DNA of 64,000 nt from Streptomyces sp. CGMCC 4.7035 (GCF_031583065.1 NZ_CP134053.1:4030001-4094000); one strand, 5' to 3'; shown: positions 43,747-51,930, numbered from the stretch's first letter. Program-made: numbers and translations. The notes: generated by a model not told the origin, from the letters alone.

Positions 43747-44132
43747 ATGCGTGAACCCCGCTACCCCTTCGACATGAGCGACGCCGAATGGGCAGTCATC
43801 GAACCGCTGTTGCCCGTCCCGGCCTGCCAGAAACCGACCGGAGGACACCCCGAGGCCCACCCCCGCCGCGAGATCGTCGACGGCATCCGCTATCTCGTCG
43901 ACAACGGGATAAAGTGGCGGTCCATGCCCGCCGACTACCCTCCGTGGCGGACAATTTACGGATTCGCGCGGGCTGGGCCGCCGTCGGTTACGGATTCGCG
44001 CGGGGCTGGGCCGCCGTCGGTTACGGATTCGCGCGGGGCTGGGCCGCCGCCGGGGTCGTCGGCGTCATCCGCGACCAGCTCCGCCGCAGCGTGCGCCGCT
44101 CCGGAGCGCGTGAACGTGCAGCTGGTGCGTGA
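43747..44132 (+). pseudogene. IS5-family transposase N-terminal fragment with internal repeats
   Basis: ATG 43747 opens REPRYPFDMSDAEWAVIEPL, LPVPACQKPTGGHPEAHPRR, EIVDGIRYLVDNGIKWRSMP, ADYPPWRTIYGF, the classic start of IS5-type (DUF4096) transposases. At 43960 three tandem copies of a 32/33-base unit begin; the first is one base short, shifting the frame. The other frame continues GFARGWAAAGVVGVIRDQLR to a stop at 44132. The catalytic DDE half is missing. Confidence 0.75.
43960..44055. repeat. Three tandem copies of a 32-33-base unit
   Basis: Units start at 43960 (32 bases), 43992 (33 bases) and 44025 (about 30 bases before divergence). Each begins GGATTCGCGCGG and contains CTGGGCCGCCGTCGGTTAC. 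Translated in one frame they give GFARGWAAVGY repeats. Confidence 0.85.
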
Positions 44133-44192
44133 TGTTCTGAACTGGTTTGCGTGGATCGCTGGTCAGGGGGTCTGCCAGGGGGATGCGTTGCG

Positions 44193-44849
44193 TCACACCT
44201 CTGGGCAACAGGTGAGGTCAGGGGGTGTGAGGGTGTCGAGTTGTGCTGCGAGGTCGGGGTGGGCGGTGGCTAGGTGGGGGCGGGTGTCGCTGAGAGGGCG
44301 GATGAGCTCGGCGGGGTCGTCCTGGGCGAGGGCGGCGTGGAGTTGGCTGAGCGGTTGGCGGGCCGCGGTGGGCAGGTCGGTGAGGGCGGTGATCTGGCCG
44401 GCGATGCGGCGCAGGTCGGCTGCGTTGCGGCGGGCCCAGGTGGCGGTGGTGCGTTCGGCGGCGCGGCGTTCGCGGGTGGCCTGGACGCGTTGTTCGCCGG
44501 TGGTTCCGGCCGGGCCGGGCCGGCCGCGCAGGTAGCGGCGTTCGGCGGCCTGGCGGCTGGCGACGCCAAGGGGGTGGGCGAGATCGGCCCAGCTGGCGCC
44601 CGCGTGGCGGGCGGTTTCGATCAGGCCGGTTTCCCATCCGGCGAGCTGCTCGCGTACCTGCCGCAGCAGCAGGAGCGAGGCCAGGGCCTGCTCCGGGCCG
44701 ATGTCATGGTTCTCGCCAGTGTCGGGGTCCTTGTGTCGGGCGGCATGCAGGGCGTCCTCTATGGCGTGAAGGGCTGCCGCGGTGGCGAAGAACGACGCCG
44801 GGCTTGGAGTGTCGGCACTGGACGATGCCGGCTGGTCGGCCGGGGTCAT
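44193..44849 (-). CDS. rheA: RheA-like heat-shock repressor of hsp18
   Basis: A 218-residue protein encoded divergently from hsp18, exactly where Streptomyces albus rheA lies. ATG 44849 follows GGGAGG by five bases; GTG 44855 would overlap that site. It reads LLLLRQVREQLAGWETGLIE, TARHAGASWADLAHPLGVAS, RQAAERRYLRG, a plausible helix-turn-helix (ASWADLAHPLGVASRQAAERR). RheA is a temperature-sensing repressor that binds the inverted repeat TGTCATC-N5-GATGACA between the two genes; that site is present here without mismatch, which strongly supports the assignment. Confidence 0.75.
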   Translation of the reverse strand: MTPADQPASSSADTPSPASFFATAAALHAIEDALHAARHKDPDTGENHDIGPEQALASLLLLRQVREQLAGWETGLIETARHAGASWADLAHPLGVASRQAAERRYLRGRPGPAGTTGEQRVQATRERRAAERTTATWARRNAADLRRIAGQITALTDLPTAARQPLSQLHAALAQDDPAELIRPLSDTRPHLATAHPDLAAQLDTLTPPDLTCCPEV

Positions 44850-44867
44850 GGGCACCTCCCTCAGATG

Positions 44868-44884
44868 GTCATCCTTTGGACGAC
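44868..44884. promoter_or_regulatory. rheA: Second, imperfect RheA-type site
   Basis: GTCATCC-TTT-GGACGAC repeats the 44893 operator with one mismatch per arm and the same three-base centre, 19-35 bases upstream of the rheA start. It may allow autoregulation of rheA. Confidence 0.4.
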
Positions 44885-44891
44885 GCCTTGT

Positions 44892-44920
44892 TTGTCATCC
44901 ATCGGATGACATGTTACAAC
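44892..44920 (+). promoter_or_regulatory. hsp18: hsp18 promoter overlapping a RheA operator
   Basis: TTGTCA (44892-44897) and TACAAC (44915-44920) are separated by 17 bases. The inverted repeat TGTCATCC-ATC-GGATGACA (44893-44911) fills the promoter and matches the RheA consensus TGTCATC-N5-GATGACA exactly, so bound repressor would exclude RNA polymerase until heat releases it. Confidence 0.75.
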
Positions 44921-44976
44921 GGTGTCAGTGAGGCGCATTGGCAGCAACTGCCCGAACTACCTGGAGGTGTTTTCCG

Positions 44977-45408
44977 ATGTTGATGCGCACTGACCCCTTC
45001 CGTGAGCTGGACCGGCTGGCCCAGCAGCTGATGGGTCCGGGCACCTGGTCCAGGCCGTCCCCGATGCCGATGGACGCCTACCGCGAGGGCGGCCAATACG
45101 TGGTGGCCTTTGACATCCCCGGCGTCAGCGCGGACGCGATCGACATCGACGTCGAACGCAATATGCTGACCGTCAAGGCCGAGCGCCGGCCAGTGACGAA
45201 GGCCGACGACGTGCAGATGGAGCTGTCGGAACGGCCGCTGGGCGTCTTCTCCCGCCAGATCGTGCTCGCCGACACGCTGGACACCGAGCACATCCAGGCC
45301 GACTACGACGCAGGCGTGCTCACCCTGCGCATCCCGATCGCCGAGCGCGCCAAGCCCCGCAAGATCGCCATCGGCGTCGGATCCGGCCACAAGGAGATCT
45401 CCGGCTGA
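44977..45408 (+). CDS. hsp18: Small heat-shock protein Hsp18 (Hsp20/alpha-crystallin family)
   Basis: A 143-residue ATP-independent chaperone that holds unfolding proteins. GGAGG lies nine bases before ATG 44977; ATG 44983 is an alternative. The alpha-crystallin domain covers about residues 35-135: [37 protein letters not shown] and the conserved [20 protein letters not shown] (A-x-x-x-G-V-L-T-L motif), ending in a flexible tail. Its length equals that of S. albus Hsp18. RheA operator control is discussed at the promoter; a hairpin follows the gene. Confidence 0.93.
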   Translation: MLMRTDPFRELDRLAQQLMGPGTWSRPSPMPMDAYREGGQYVVAFDIPGVSADAIDIDVERNMLTVKAERRPVTKADDVQMELSERPLGVFSRQIVLADTLDTEHIQADYDAGVLTLRIPIAERAKPRKIAIGVGSGHKEISG

Positions 45409-45435
45409 GCCGGACCCTATGAGGGGTGAACAGCG

Positions 45436-45477
45436 GCGGAGGACGGGTACCTGATCTCCCCCTCGCCCGTCCTCCGC
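45436..45477. terminator. Hairpin terminator after hsp18
   Basis: GCGGAGGACGGG (45436-45447) pairs perfectly with CCCGTCCTCCGC (45466-45477) across an 18-base loop, 27 bases after the hsp18 stop. Confidence 0.7.
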
Positions 45478-45511
45478 GCCCCGTGGGCCTGAGGAAGGGG
45501 TGACAGTCGAC

Positions 45512-45907
45512 GTGACAGTGCGACGGGAAGCGTTCCTCCAGCATGTGAAGGAACGCGGCGAATACGACACCCTGCAGGAAGCCGAACGCGCGGCCCGCGT
45601 GGTGCTCGCCCTGCTGGGCGCACACCTGGTCGGCGAGGTACGCGCCCAGCTGGCGGCGCGTCTGCCGGAAGGCTTCGCCCTGATCCTTCTCAACCCGCTG
45701 CAGAGCGCCGAGCCGCTACCCCCGGAGCGGTTCGTGCGGGCGACAGCGGCCTGGATCGAGGGCGCCACCGAACAGACCGCGGCCTGGGACGTCAGCGCCG
45801 TCCTGTCCACGGTCGCCGACGCCACCGGCGACGACCTCCTCAAACAGATCCTGCTCCAGCTCCCCGCAGGCTACGACCTCCTCTTCGGCCGCCCCCAGCC
45901 CACCTGA
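45512..45907 (+). CDS. DUF2267 family protein
   Basis: A 131-residue helical protein. GTG 45512 is favoured because GAGGAAGGG lies about ten bases upstream; GTG 45500 overlaps that purine run. It reads FLQHVKERGEYDTLQEAERA, ARVVLALLGAHLVGEVRAQL, AARLPEGFALILLNP, then QILLQLPAGYDLLFGRPQ, the standard DUF2267 pattern. Function unknown; members often accompany heat-shock or general stress genes, as here. The next gene encodes a paralogue. Confidence 0.83.
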   Translation: MTVRREAFLQHVKERGEYDTLQEAERAARVVLALLGAHLVGEVRAQLAARLPEGFALILLNPLQSAEPLPPERFVRATAAWIEGATEQTAAWDVSAVLSTVADATGDDLLKQILLQLPAGYDLLFGRPQPT

Positions 45908-45982
45908 CCACCCACCCCCGGTGACCCGGTGACCGCACACCGGCCACCACGACCTGGTGACAGAAAGGCAACCACCGCAGTG

Positions 45983-46417
45983 ATGTCCGACCACAGCGCA
46001 CCGCTCCAGCAGCCCTACAGCAGGGCGTATGAGCAGATGCTGGAAAAGGTCCGCTACGACGGCGCCTACCCCACCCGGGAGAAGGCCGAGGAAGCCGTCC
46101 GCCTCGTGCTTTCGGGACTGGGACGCCAGCTGACCGGCGACGAACGCGTCGAACTGGCCGCCCGCCTCCCCGTCGAAGCCGCGCGCATCCTCAGCGCCCA
46201 GATCCCCGACACCCAGCCGGTGGGCGGCTGGGCCTTCGTCAAGGACCTCGCCGCCCGCGCCGGCGCCTCCCTGGCCACCACCCGCTGGGACACCGGATCC
46301 GTCTTCTCCGCCGTCGCGGCCTACGCCGGCCCCGACCTGCTGACTCGCATCCTGCGCCAGCTCCCCTCCGGCTACGCGCTGCTGTTCGGCCACGCCGAAC
46401 TCACCCAAGCCGCATAG
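45983..46417 (+). CDS. DUF2267 family protein (paralogue of the preceding gene)
   Basis: A 144-residue paralogue from ATG 45983 (GTG 45980 is next to it). It reads YEQMLEKVRYDGAYPTREKA, EEAVRLVLSGLGRQLTGDER, VELAARLPVEAARILSAQ and RILRQLPSGYALLFGHAEL. The two neighbours share the ARLP and QLPxGYxLLFG blocks, so they arose by tandem duplication. Seventy-five bases separate them, suggesting cotranscription. The 46445-46509 hairpin ends the unit. Confidence 0.83.
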   Translation: MSDHSAPLQQPYSRAYEQMLEKVRYDGAYPTREKAEEAVRLVLSGLGRQLTGDERVELAARLPVEAARILSAQIPDTQPVGGWAFVKDLAARAGASLATTRWDTGSVFSAVAAYAGPDLLTRILRQLPSGYALLFGHAELTQAA

Positions 46418-46444
46418 ACGGGCCGCGCCTTTCCGGGCCACAGT

Positions 46445-46509
46445 ATGCCGGTGACCGTGACGCGTACACGCGCAGCAAAGAGTGCGTAGCGCGTCACGGT
46501 CACCGGCAT
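46445..46509. terminator. Long hairpin with perfect 20-base arms
   Basis: ATGCCGGTGACCGTGACGCG (46445-46464) pairs with its exact complement at 46490-46509 across a 25-base loop, 28 bases after the DUF2267 stop. Unusually long for a terminator; it could also be a remnant inverted repeat of a mobile element, since an IS5 scrap follows. Confidence 0.65.
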
Positions 46510-46604
46510 CATGCTGACGCGGCCAGGGCCGCCACGTGGCCCGACACCGACGCTGGAAGCACCTCTCATACGCGCTCCGAGGATCGCAAACAGGCGTCGG
46601 AAGC

Positions 46605-46799
46605 ATGCCGACGCGACGCCCGTATCCGAGTGATCTGTCCGATGCCCGCTGGGAATTGATCGAGCCTGTGCTCTCGGCCTGGCGCTTCGAGCGCCGCGGC
46701 GGGGCCCTGGACTTCGGCCGGCCGCCCCAGCACGACCTGCGCGACATCATGGACGCGATCTTGTATGTCGACCGCACCGGGGTCCAGTGGCGCTATTGA
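46605..46799 (+). pseudogene. IS5-family transposase N-terminal fragment
   Basis: ATG 46605 opens PTRRPYPSDLSDARWELIEP, VLSAWRFERRGGALDFGRPP, QHDLRDIMDAILYVDRTGVQ before a stop at 46799 at WRY. This is the first 60 or so residues of an IS5-type transposase, a different copy from that at 43747. The body is missing, replaced directly by a UvrA-like remnant. Confidence 0.75.
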
Positions 46800-46907
46800 C
46801 GCCGAGCCATCGGCCTGTGTGATCGACGCCCGGAGCGTCAAAACCTCCACCAGCGTTCACGCCTCCAGCCAGGGCATCGACGCCGGGAAGAAGATCGTGG
46901 GCAGGAA

Positions 46908-47420
46908 GCGGAGATCGTCACCGACACCATCGGTCTCCTGTTCGTCGTGGAGCACGACATGGACGTCGTACGGCGGGCGGACTGGGTGGTCGACATCGGC
47001 CCCGGGGCGGGCGAGGGCGGCGGACGAGTGCTGTACAGCGGCCCGGTCGCCGGTCTTGCGCGGGTCGGGGGTCGGCCACGAGCCAGTACCTGTTCGTACG
47101 CGCCCAGCCGCTCGATCACCGCCCGCGCACACCGCACGGCTGGCTGCACCTGAGCGGCGTCTCCCGCCACAATCTGCACGACGTGTCCGTCGACGTACCG
47201 CTCTGCGTACGGACGGCGGTGACGGGCGTGTCCGGTTCCGGAAAGTCGACGCTGGTGACGCAGGTGCTCGCCGAGGTCGTCCGCGGCCACCTCGGACTCG
47301 TACCCGACGAGCCCGACGAGGCGCAGTTGGAGGTCGACGTCCAGGACGCGTCGGGGGTCGAGTCGTTCGACCGGCTGGTCCGGGTCGACCAACGGCCCAT
47401 CGGCCGCACTCCCCGGCGTC
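46908..47420 (+). pseudogene. UvrA-like (excinuclease subunit A family) remnant
   Basis: One frame reads [40 protein letters not shown], the UvrA ATPase Walker-B/'EHD..M...AD.ViDlGPgaG..GG' region. After a frameshift around 47060 another frame continues [20 protein letters not shown] then AVTGVSGSGKSTLVTQVLAE with an intact Walker A, and VESFDRLVRVDQRPIGRTPR. That is the start of the second ATPase half of a UvrA or its paralogue used in antibiotic self-protection. Both ends are lost. From 47421 to 47719 nothing is recognisable. Confidence 0.72.
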
Positions 47421-47719
47421 CGTCCTCGGTTGATGGTTCAGCGCGGACTGAATCGCAGGCAGTGACATGGGCCGCGGAAAGCCCAGCGATCCTTGGTGGG
47501 ATCTTCACGGACGCTCGAGCGACCGTCGCCTCTGGGTGAGACCGTCACCATGTCGCTGTCGCTGTGTGCATGGGAGCGGTGACATGCCTTGTGACCTGCG
47601 CTGTACCAAAGTGCCAACCATCTTGCTGATCGGTATCTCCAGGCGGTCGAGCCAGTTGGCATCTGTGCAGGTCGCGGGGCGTTGCCTTGTGTCAACCAGC
47701 AAGCCTGGTCACACCGTCC

Positions 47720-48718
47720 TCAGCTGCGGGGCCGGGGCGCGAACCCGGCCTTCTCGTAGCACTCGTCGATGAGCCGCATCGTCGCCAGCGCGTCCTCCGC
47801 GTCGAGCGGCAGCGGCTCACCGCCTTGGACGTGGGCCGCGAACGCGTCGAGCTGGTAGGTGTACGAGGACCTGCGGCCCAGCTCCTCCGTCCGCTCGCCC
47901 GCCTCCGTGCGCACGACGACCCGGTCGTCCTGGTGCGGCAGCACGAAGTCGACTGCGACGGCCTCGCCCCGGGTGCCGACCACCCGGCAGGTCGCCTGCC
48001 AGGTGTCGTACGCCATGGAACAACGCGCGGAGCCGGTCGCGCCGTTCGGGAACTCGAGTTCCGCGTCCAGCCACTCGTCGACGCCTGGCGCGCTCGCGCG
48101 TTCGCCGCCGCGCGCCGAGACGAGCCGGGGAGCGCCGCCCGCCCACGGGGCGAGCATCCGCTGGGCGTGCAGGCCGTAGCAGCCCAGGTCCATCATGGCG
48201 CCGCCCGCGAGCGGCAGCGACCAGCGCACGTCTTCGTCCGGTGGGGCGGGCATGGCCACCACCGTCTCCACGTGCCGCAGCTCTCCGAGTTCGCCGGAGG
48301 CCAGCAGCTCGTGCAGCCGCCGGTTGACAGGGTGGAAGAGGTAGTGGAAGGCCTCCATGAAAACCGTGCCCGCCTTGACGGCCGCGTCGCGCACCTCGGC
48401 CGCCTCCTCGGCGTTGCTCGCCGACGGCTTCTCGCTCAGCACATGCTTGCCCGCGTTCAGGGCCGCCAGATTCCACGGGCCGTGCAGCCCGTTGGCGAGC
48501 GGGTTGTAGACGACGTCGACCTCGGGGTCGGCGACGAGATCCGCGTACGAGTCCACGACCCGCTCCACGCCATGGGTGTCGGCGAACGCCCGCGCCCGGT
48601 CCCGGTCACGGGCGGCCACCGCCACCAGACGGTGGCCGCCCGCGCGGGCCGGGGCGACGAGAGCCTTCTCGGCTATCCGGGCCGCGCCCAACAGTCCGAT
48701 CCGCAGGGGTTCGCTCAT
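47720..48718 (-). CDS. Gfo/Idh/MocA-family oxidoreductase
   Basis: A 332-residue NAD(P)-dependent sugar or cyclitol dehydrogenase. ATG 48718 overlaps the stop of the upstream gene (ATGA), so the pair is translationally coupled. Rossmann motif PLRIGLLGAARIAEKALVAP, then VYNPLANGLHGPWNLAALNA, GKHVLSEKPSASNAEEAAEV with the EKP cofactor motif, and the substrate-side AGGAMMDLGCYGLHAQRMLA. It acts in the cytosol; the substrate is not readable but the companion gene resembles inositol dehydrogenases. Confidence 0.87.
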   Translation of the reverse strand: MSEPLRIGLLGAARIAEKALVAPARAGGHRLVAVAARDRDRARAFADTHGVERVVDSYADLVADPEVDVVYNPLANGLHGPWNLAALNAGKHVLSEKPSASNAEEAAEVRDAAVKAGTVFMEAFHYLFHPVNRRLHELLASGELGELRHVETVVAMPAPPDEDVRWSLPLAGGAMMDLGCYGLHAQRMLAPWAGGAPRLVSARGGERASAPGVDEWLDAELEFPNGATGSARCSMAYDTWQATCRVVGTRGEAVAVDFVLPHQDDRVVVRTEAGERTEELGRRSSYTYQLDAFAAHVQGGEPLPLDAEDALATMRLIDECYEKAGFAPRPRS

Positions 48719-49740
48719 GCCTGGTGCACCTCGTCCATGTCCTTGCGTACCTCGTCCATCCGCACCGGTCGGTGCTCCGCCAGCGACCGTGTGCAGGCTT
48801 CGGCGATCCAGCTCGCCTCGATGGCATCGGCCACCGTACATGGCGAGGGGATGCGGCCCGCCACGACCTCGGTGAACGCGGTGAGCTCGGCACGGTAGGC
48901 GTCCGCGAAGCGGTCCATGAAGAAGTGGTGCGGGGCACCGGCCGGGAAGGTGGCGCCCGGTTCGACGGACCGCAGCGGCAGCTTGTCCTCCAGACCCACG
49001 GCGATGCTGTCCTTCATGCCGTGCAACTCCAGGCGCACGTCGTAACCGCGCGCGTTGTGCCGGGAGTTGGACACCACGGCCAGGGTTCCGTCGTCCAGGG
49101 TGAGGACCGCCGAGGCGGTGTCGACGTCGCCCGCGGCGGCGATGTACGCGGCACCGCGGTTGCCGCCGGCCGCGTACACCTCGGTGACCTCCCGTCCGGT
49201 CACCCAGCGCACGATGTCGAAGTCGTGCACGGAGCAGTCCCGGAAGATGCCGCCGGACACGGCGATGTACGCCTCCGGCGGCGGCGCCGGGTCCAGGGTG
49301 GTGGAGCGTACGGTGTGCAGCTTGCCGAGTTCGTCGGCGAGTACCGCCTTGCGCGCGGCGACACAGCCCGCATCGAAGCGCCGGTTGTAGCCGATGTGCA
49401 CCTCGATGCCGCTGTCCCGCACCGCGCGCAGCACGGTCAGGCTCTCCTCGACGGTCTTCGCCACCGGCTTCTCGCAGAAGACGGGGACGCCCGCGTCGAC
49501 GGCGGCGAGGATCAGCGCGGGGTGCGCGTCCGTGGCGGCGGCGATCACCACGCCGTCCACCCCGGCGGCCAGCAGCGCCTGGGGTGAGTCGACCGCCGTC
49601 GCCCCGAAGCGCTCCGCCGCCGAGGCCGCGGCCGCGGCCACGGGGTCGGTGACCACCAGGGACTCCACCGCGTCCAGTCCGGCGAGTGTGGCGGCGTGGA
49701 AAGCACCGATCCGGCCGAGGCCCAAGATGCCGATACGCAT
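48715..49740 (-). CDS. Inositol 2-dehydrogenase-like Gfo/Idh/MocA oxidoreductase
   Basis: A 341-residue dehydrogenase of the IolG type, oxidising myo- or scyllo-inositol or a related polyol with NAD. ATG 49740 begins RIGILGLGRIGAFHAATLAG (Rossmann loop). The EKPVAKTVEESLTVLRAV motif and VHIGYNRRFDAGCVAARKAV, SGGIFRDCSVHDFDIVRWVT (with the Asp-x3-His-like catalytic region DCSVHDFD) are as in IolG. It is the first gene of a minus-strand pair and lies downstream of the SDR and PhyH genes, all divergent from a LacI regulator. Confidence 0.83.
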   Translation of the reverse strand: MRIGILGLGRIGAFHAATLAGLDAVESLVVTDPVAAAAASAAERFGATAVDSPQALLAAGVDGVVIAAATDAHPALILAAVDAGVPVFCEKPVAKTVEESLTVLRAVRDSGIEVHIGYNRRFDAGCVAARKAVLADELGKLHTVRSTTLDPAPPPEAYIAVSGGIFRDCSVHDFDIVRWVTGREVTEVYAAGGNRGAAYIAAAGDVDTASAVLTLDDGTLAVVSNSRHNARGYDVRLELHGMKDSIAVGLEDKLPLRSVEPGATFPAGAPHHFFMDRFADAYRAELTAFTEVVAGRIPSPCTVADAIEASWIAEACTRSLAEHRPVRMDEVRKDMDEVHQA

Positions 49741-49776
49741 GAGAAATAGCTCCGATTGATCGTGGAGAGTGTTGCA

Positions 49777-49842
49777 AGAACCGACGTGAACCGACGTGAA
49801 GCGATGATGTGAACCGACGTGAAGCGATGACAGGAAGGGGAC
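49777..49842. repeat. Short direct repeats between two minus-strand genes
   Basis: A unit of GTGAACCGACGTGAAGCGAT plus GAT (23 bases) occurs twice in tandem, and the 10-base ACCGACGTGA inside it recurs once more just before. It lies upstream of the IolG-like gene and downstream of the SDR gene and could affect local regulation or be replication slippage. Confidence 0.6.
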
Positions 49843-49862
49843 CTAAAGCGGCGCGGTGAACG

Positions 49863-50624
49863 TCAGTCGAGTCCGCCGAGGACGATCTGGTCCCAGTCGA
49901 TCACCGACCCGGTCACCACACCACTGCGGTCGGAGAGCAGGAAGACGACGAAGTCAGCGATCTCGTCGACCTGCCCCAGCTTGCCCATCGGCTGTCTCTC
50001 GGCCGCCTGCCGGCGCCAGTCGTCCCCGGCGCCGTGGAAGGCGCGCTGGATCGCGTCCTCGCCCTCGGTGTCCGTCCAGCCGATGTTCAAGCCGTTGATC
50101 CGGATCCTGTCCCAGCGATGCGCGTGCGCGGCGTTGCGGGTGAGCCCCGCGAGTCCCGCCTTGGCGGCGACGTACGGGGCGAGGAAGGGCTGCCCGCCGT
50201 GGGCCGAGGACGTGATGATGTTGACGATGGTGCCGGGCGCCCCGCGGTCCACCATGCTCCGCACGGCCGCCTGCATCGCGAAGAACGGTGCCCGCAGATT
50301 GATCGCGATGTGCGCGTCGAACAGCTCCGGCGTGGTGTCCAGCAGCGTTCCGCGCGAGGTCAGGCCCGCCGCGTTCACCAGGCAGTCGAGGCGGCCGTGG
50401 CGCTCTACGACCTCCTCCACGCTGCCGCGCGCCTGTGCCGGGTCCGCGAGGTCGGCCCGGACGAACGCGGCACCGGTCTCGGCGGCGAACTTCTCCCCGG
50501 TCCCGGCCCGGCGCCCGGTGAAGACCACTCGCGCCCCTTCGCGCACGGCCGCCCGGACGATTCCCGCTCCGACGCCCTGGCTTCCGCCGTTGACGAGGAC
50601 GACCTTGTCCTCCAGAAGTCCCAT
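49863..50624 (-). CDS. Short-chain dehydrogenase/reductase
   Basis: A 253-residue NAD(P)-dependent SDR. The cofactor motif is VVLVNGGSQGVGAGIVRAAV (in place of the usual TGxxxGIG) with RADLADP as the adenine-ring Asp. Catalytic residues are in IVNIITSSAHGGQPFLAPYV and the YxxxK motif YVAAKAG. The N-terminal GGSQGVGAG and C-terminal GSVIDWDQIVLGG fit sugar or polyol SDRs. It lies 16 bases after the PhyH gene on the same strand, so they are likely cotranscribed. Confidence 0.88.
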   Translation of the reverse strand: MGLLEDKVVLVNGGSQGVGAGIVRAAVREGARVVFTGRRAGTGEKFAAETGAAFVRADLADPAQARGSVEEVVERHGRLDCLVNAAGLTSRGTLLDTTPELFDAHIAINLRAPFFAMQAAVRSMVDRGAPGTIVNIITSSAHGGQPFLAPYVAAKAGLAGLTRNAAHAHRWDRIRINGLNIGWTDTEGEDAIQRAFHGAGDDWRRQAAERQPMGKLGQVDEIADFVVFLLSDRSGVVTGSVIDWDQIVLGGLD

Positions 50625-50640
50625 GAGTGCGATGCGCCCT

Positions 50641-51804
50641 TCAGATCCTGCGGCGCTCGGCGCCGGCCTGCAGTTCCCCGCGCAGCCGCTCCGGGCTCCA
50701 GCCCTCGGACACGGCCCGCCACACGGTGTCCGCCTGGGACGGCGGGGCGAGCCCGTCGACCGGCGGGTCCAGATCCAGATTGGTGGGGAAGGGATAGCCC
50801 TCGGCGCAGGCGGCGACCACCCGGCGCAGCCAGTCCTCGGCGGCCCCCTCGGCCTTGCGCCGCAGCAGCACCGGGTAGACGCCGTTCGACACCGTCTCCC
50901 GGTCGACCGTCTCCATGGCCCGGCCGAAGGCGGAGGAGATCTGCAACAGGTTCGCCATGCGCCGGATGTCCGCGGACCTGTTGTGTCCGGCGGCGTGGAA
51001 GAGCGCGGGGTTGAAGAAGACCGCGTCCCCCTTCTCCAGGGGCAGTTGGACGTGGTGCCGGTCGAAGTACGCGATGAACTCAGGCCGCCGCCAGGCCAGA
51101 TAGCCGGGCTCGTACTTCTGCGAGTGCGGCAGGTACAGGGTCGGGCCGGACTCCACGGGCATGTCGCAGTGCGCCACCGCGCCCTGGAGCGTCAGCACGG
51201 GGGAGAGCCGGTGGACATGGGCCGGGTAACGGGCCGCCTGCTCCTGACCGAGGAACCCGAGGTGGTAGTCCCGGTGGACGCTCTGCGCCGCGCCGCCGGG
51301 GTTGACCTGGTTGACCTGTGAGGTGATCTGGTAGCCCGGGCCCAGCCAGGCCTCGGCGATCAGCGCCAGCATGTCGTTCGCGTAGTAGTCGGCGAACGTC
51401 TCCGGGGCGCGCACGGCCATCTTGTCGAGCGCGTTCCACACCCGGTCGTTGGTGCCGGGCTTGGCGAAGTGGTCCCCTCGGGCGATGCCCGCCGCCCGCT
51501 CGTCCTCGATGAGCGCGGTGAAGACGGCACTCGCGCGGTCCACCACGTCGAGGTCGGGGAACGCGTGCTTGAGCACCACGAAGCCGGGACCGTCGAGCAG
51601 GGCACGCACCCACTCGGTCCGAACGTGCTGCGGCTCGGCGGCCCGCAGCCGGTCGCTGTCGTACAGGGGGACGTTCTGCTCGACCGTCTCGGCGAGCGGA
51701 TAGTCACCCGGATCGGTGGACCGTTCGACCAGGGTGCGGAAAGCGTCGAGGTCGCAGTCCTTCTCGCTCAGCCAGGTTCTGGGTCCGGCGGCGGTGAGAG
51801 ACAT
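50641..51804 (-). CDS. Phytanoyl-CoA dioxygenase (PhyH) family protein
   Basis: A 387-residue non-haem Fe(II)/2-oxoglutarate oxygenase. ATG 51804 starts SLTAAGPRTWLSEKDCDLDA. The iron ligands are H-x-D in SVHRDYHLGF and the distal His in FHAAGHNRSADIRRMANLLQ, where the Arg should bind 2-oxoglutarate. Family members hydroxylate small carbon skeletons. Together with the SDR and two Gfo/Idh/MocA enzymes it would oxidise a sugar-like or cyclitol-like compound; this is inferred from the cluster only. The gene is divergent from a LacI regulator 126 bases away. Confidence 0.85.
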   Translation of the reverse strand: MSLTAAGPRTWLSEKDCDLDAFRTLVERSTDPGDYPLAETVEQNVPLYDSDRLRAAEPQHVRTEWVRALLDGPGFVVLKHAFPDLDVVDRASAVFTALIEDERAAGIARGDHFAKPGTNDRVWNALDKMAVRAPETFADYYANDMLALIAEAWLGPGYQITSQVNQVNPGGAAQSVHRDYHLGFLGQEQAARYPAHVHRLSPVLTLQGAVAHCDMPVESGPTLYLPHSQKYEPGYLAWRRPEFIAYFDRHHVQLPLEKGDAVFFNPALFHAAGHNRSADIRRMANLLQISSAFGRAMETVDRETVSNGVYPVLLRRKAEGAAEDWLRRVVAACAEGYPFPTNLDLDPPVDGLAPPSQADTVWRAVSEGWSPERLRGELQAGAERRRI

Positions 51805-51930
51805 CGCAAAGTCCTTTCGCAGTGCCGTCGTCTCCGCCAGTCTTGTGAACCCGAGTCCATCATTCAATGAGCAGAAGCCCATCAAAAAACCATCATCGAC
51901 AAGCCATCGTCGACTCCCGAGGGAACAGCC
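51805..51930. promoter_or_regulatory. Divergent control region with repeated CCATCA motifs
   Basis: Between the PhyH operon and the LacI gene, CCATCA or CCATCG occurs four times (about 51860-51905) within an unusually A-rich stretch. It is the natural place for the LacI-type operator, though I see no perfect inverted repeat. Confidence 0.4.

Noticed and set aside
46445..46509. Terminal inverted repeat of an intact insertion sequence
   Set aside because: Both arms lie together as one hairpin with a 25-base loop and no transposase lies between them; a terminator or relic is simpler.
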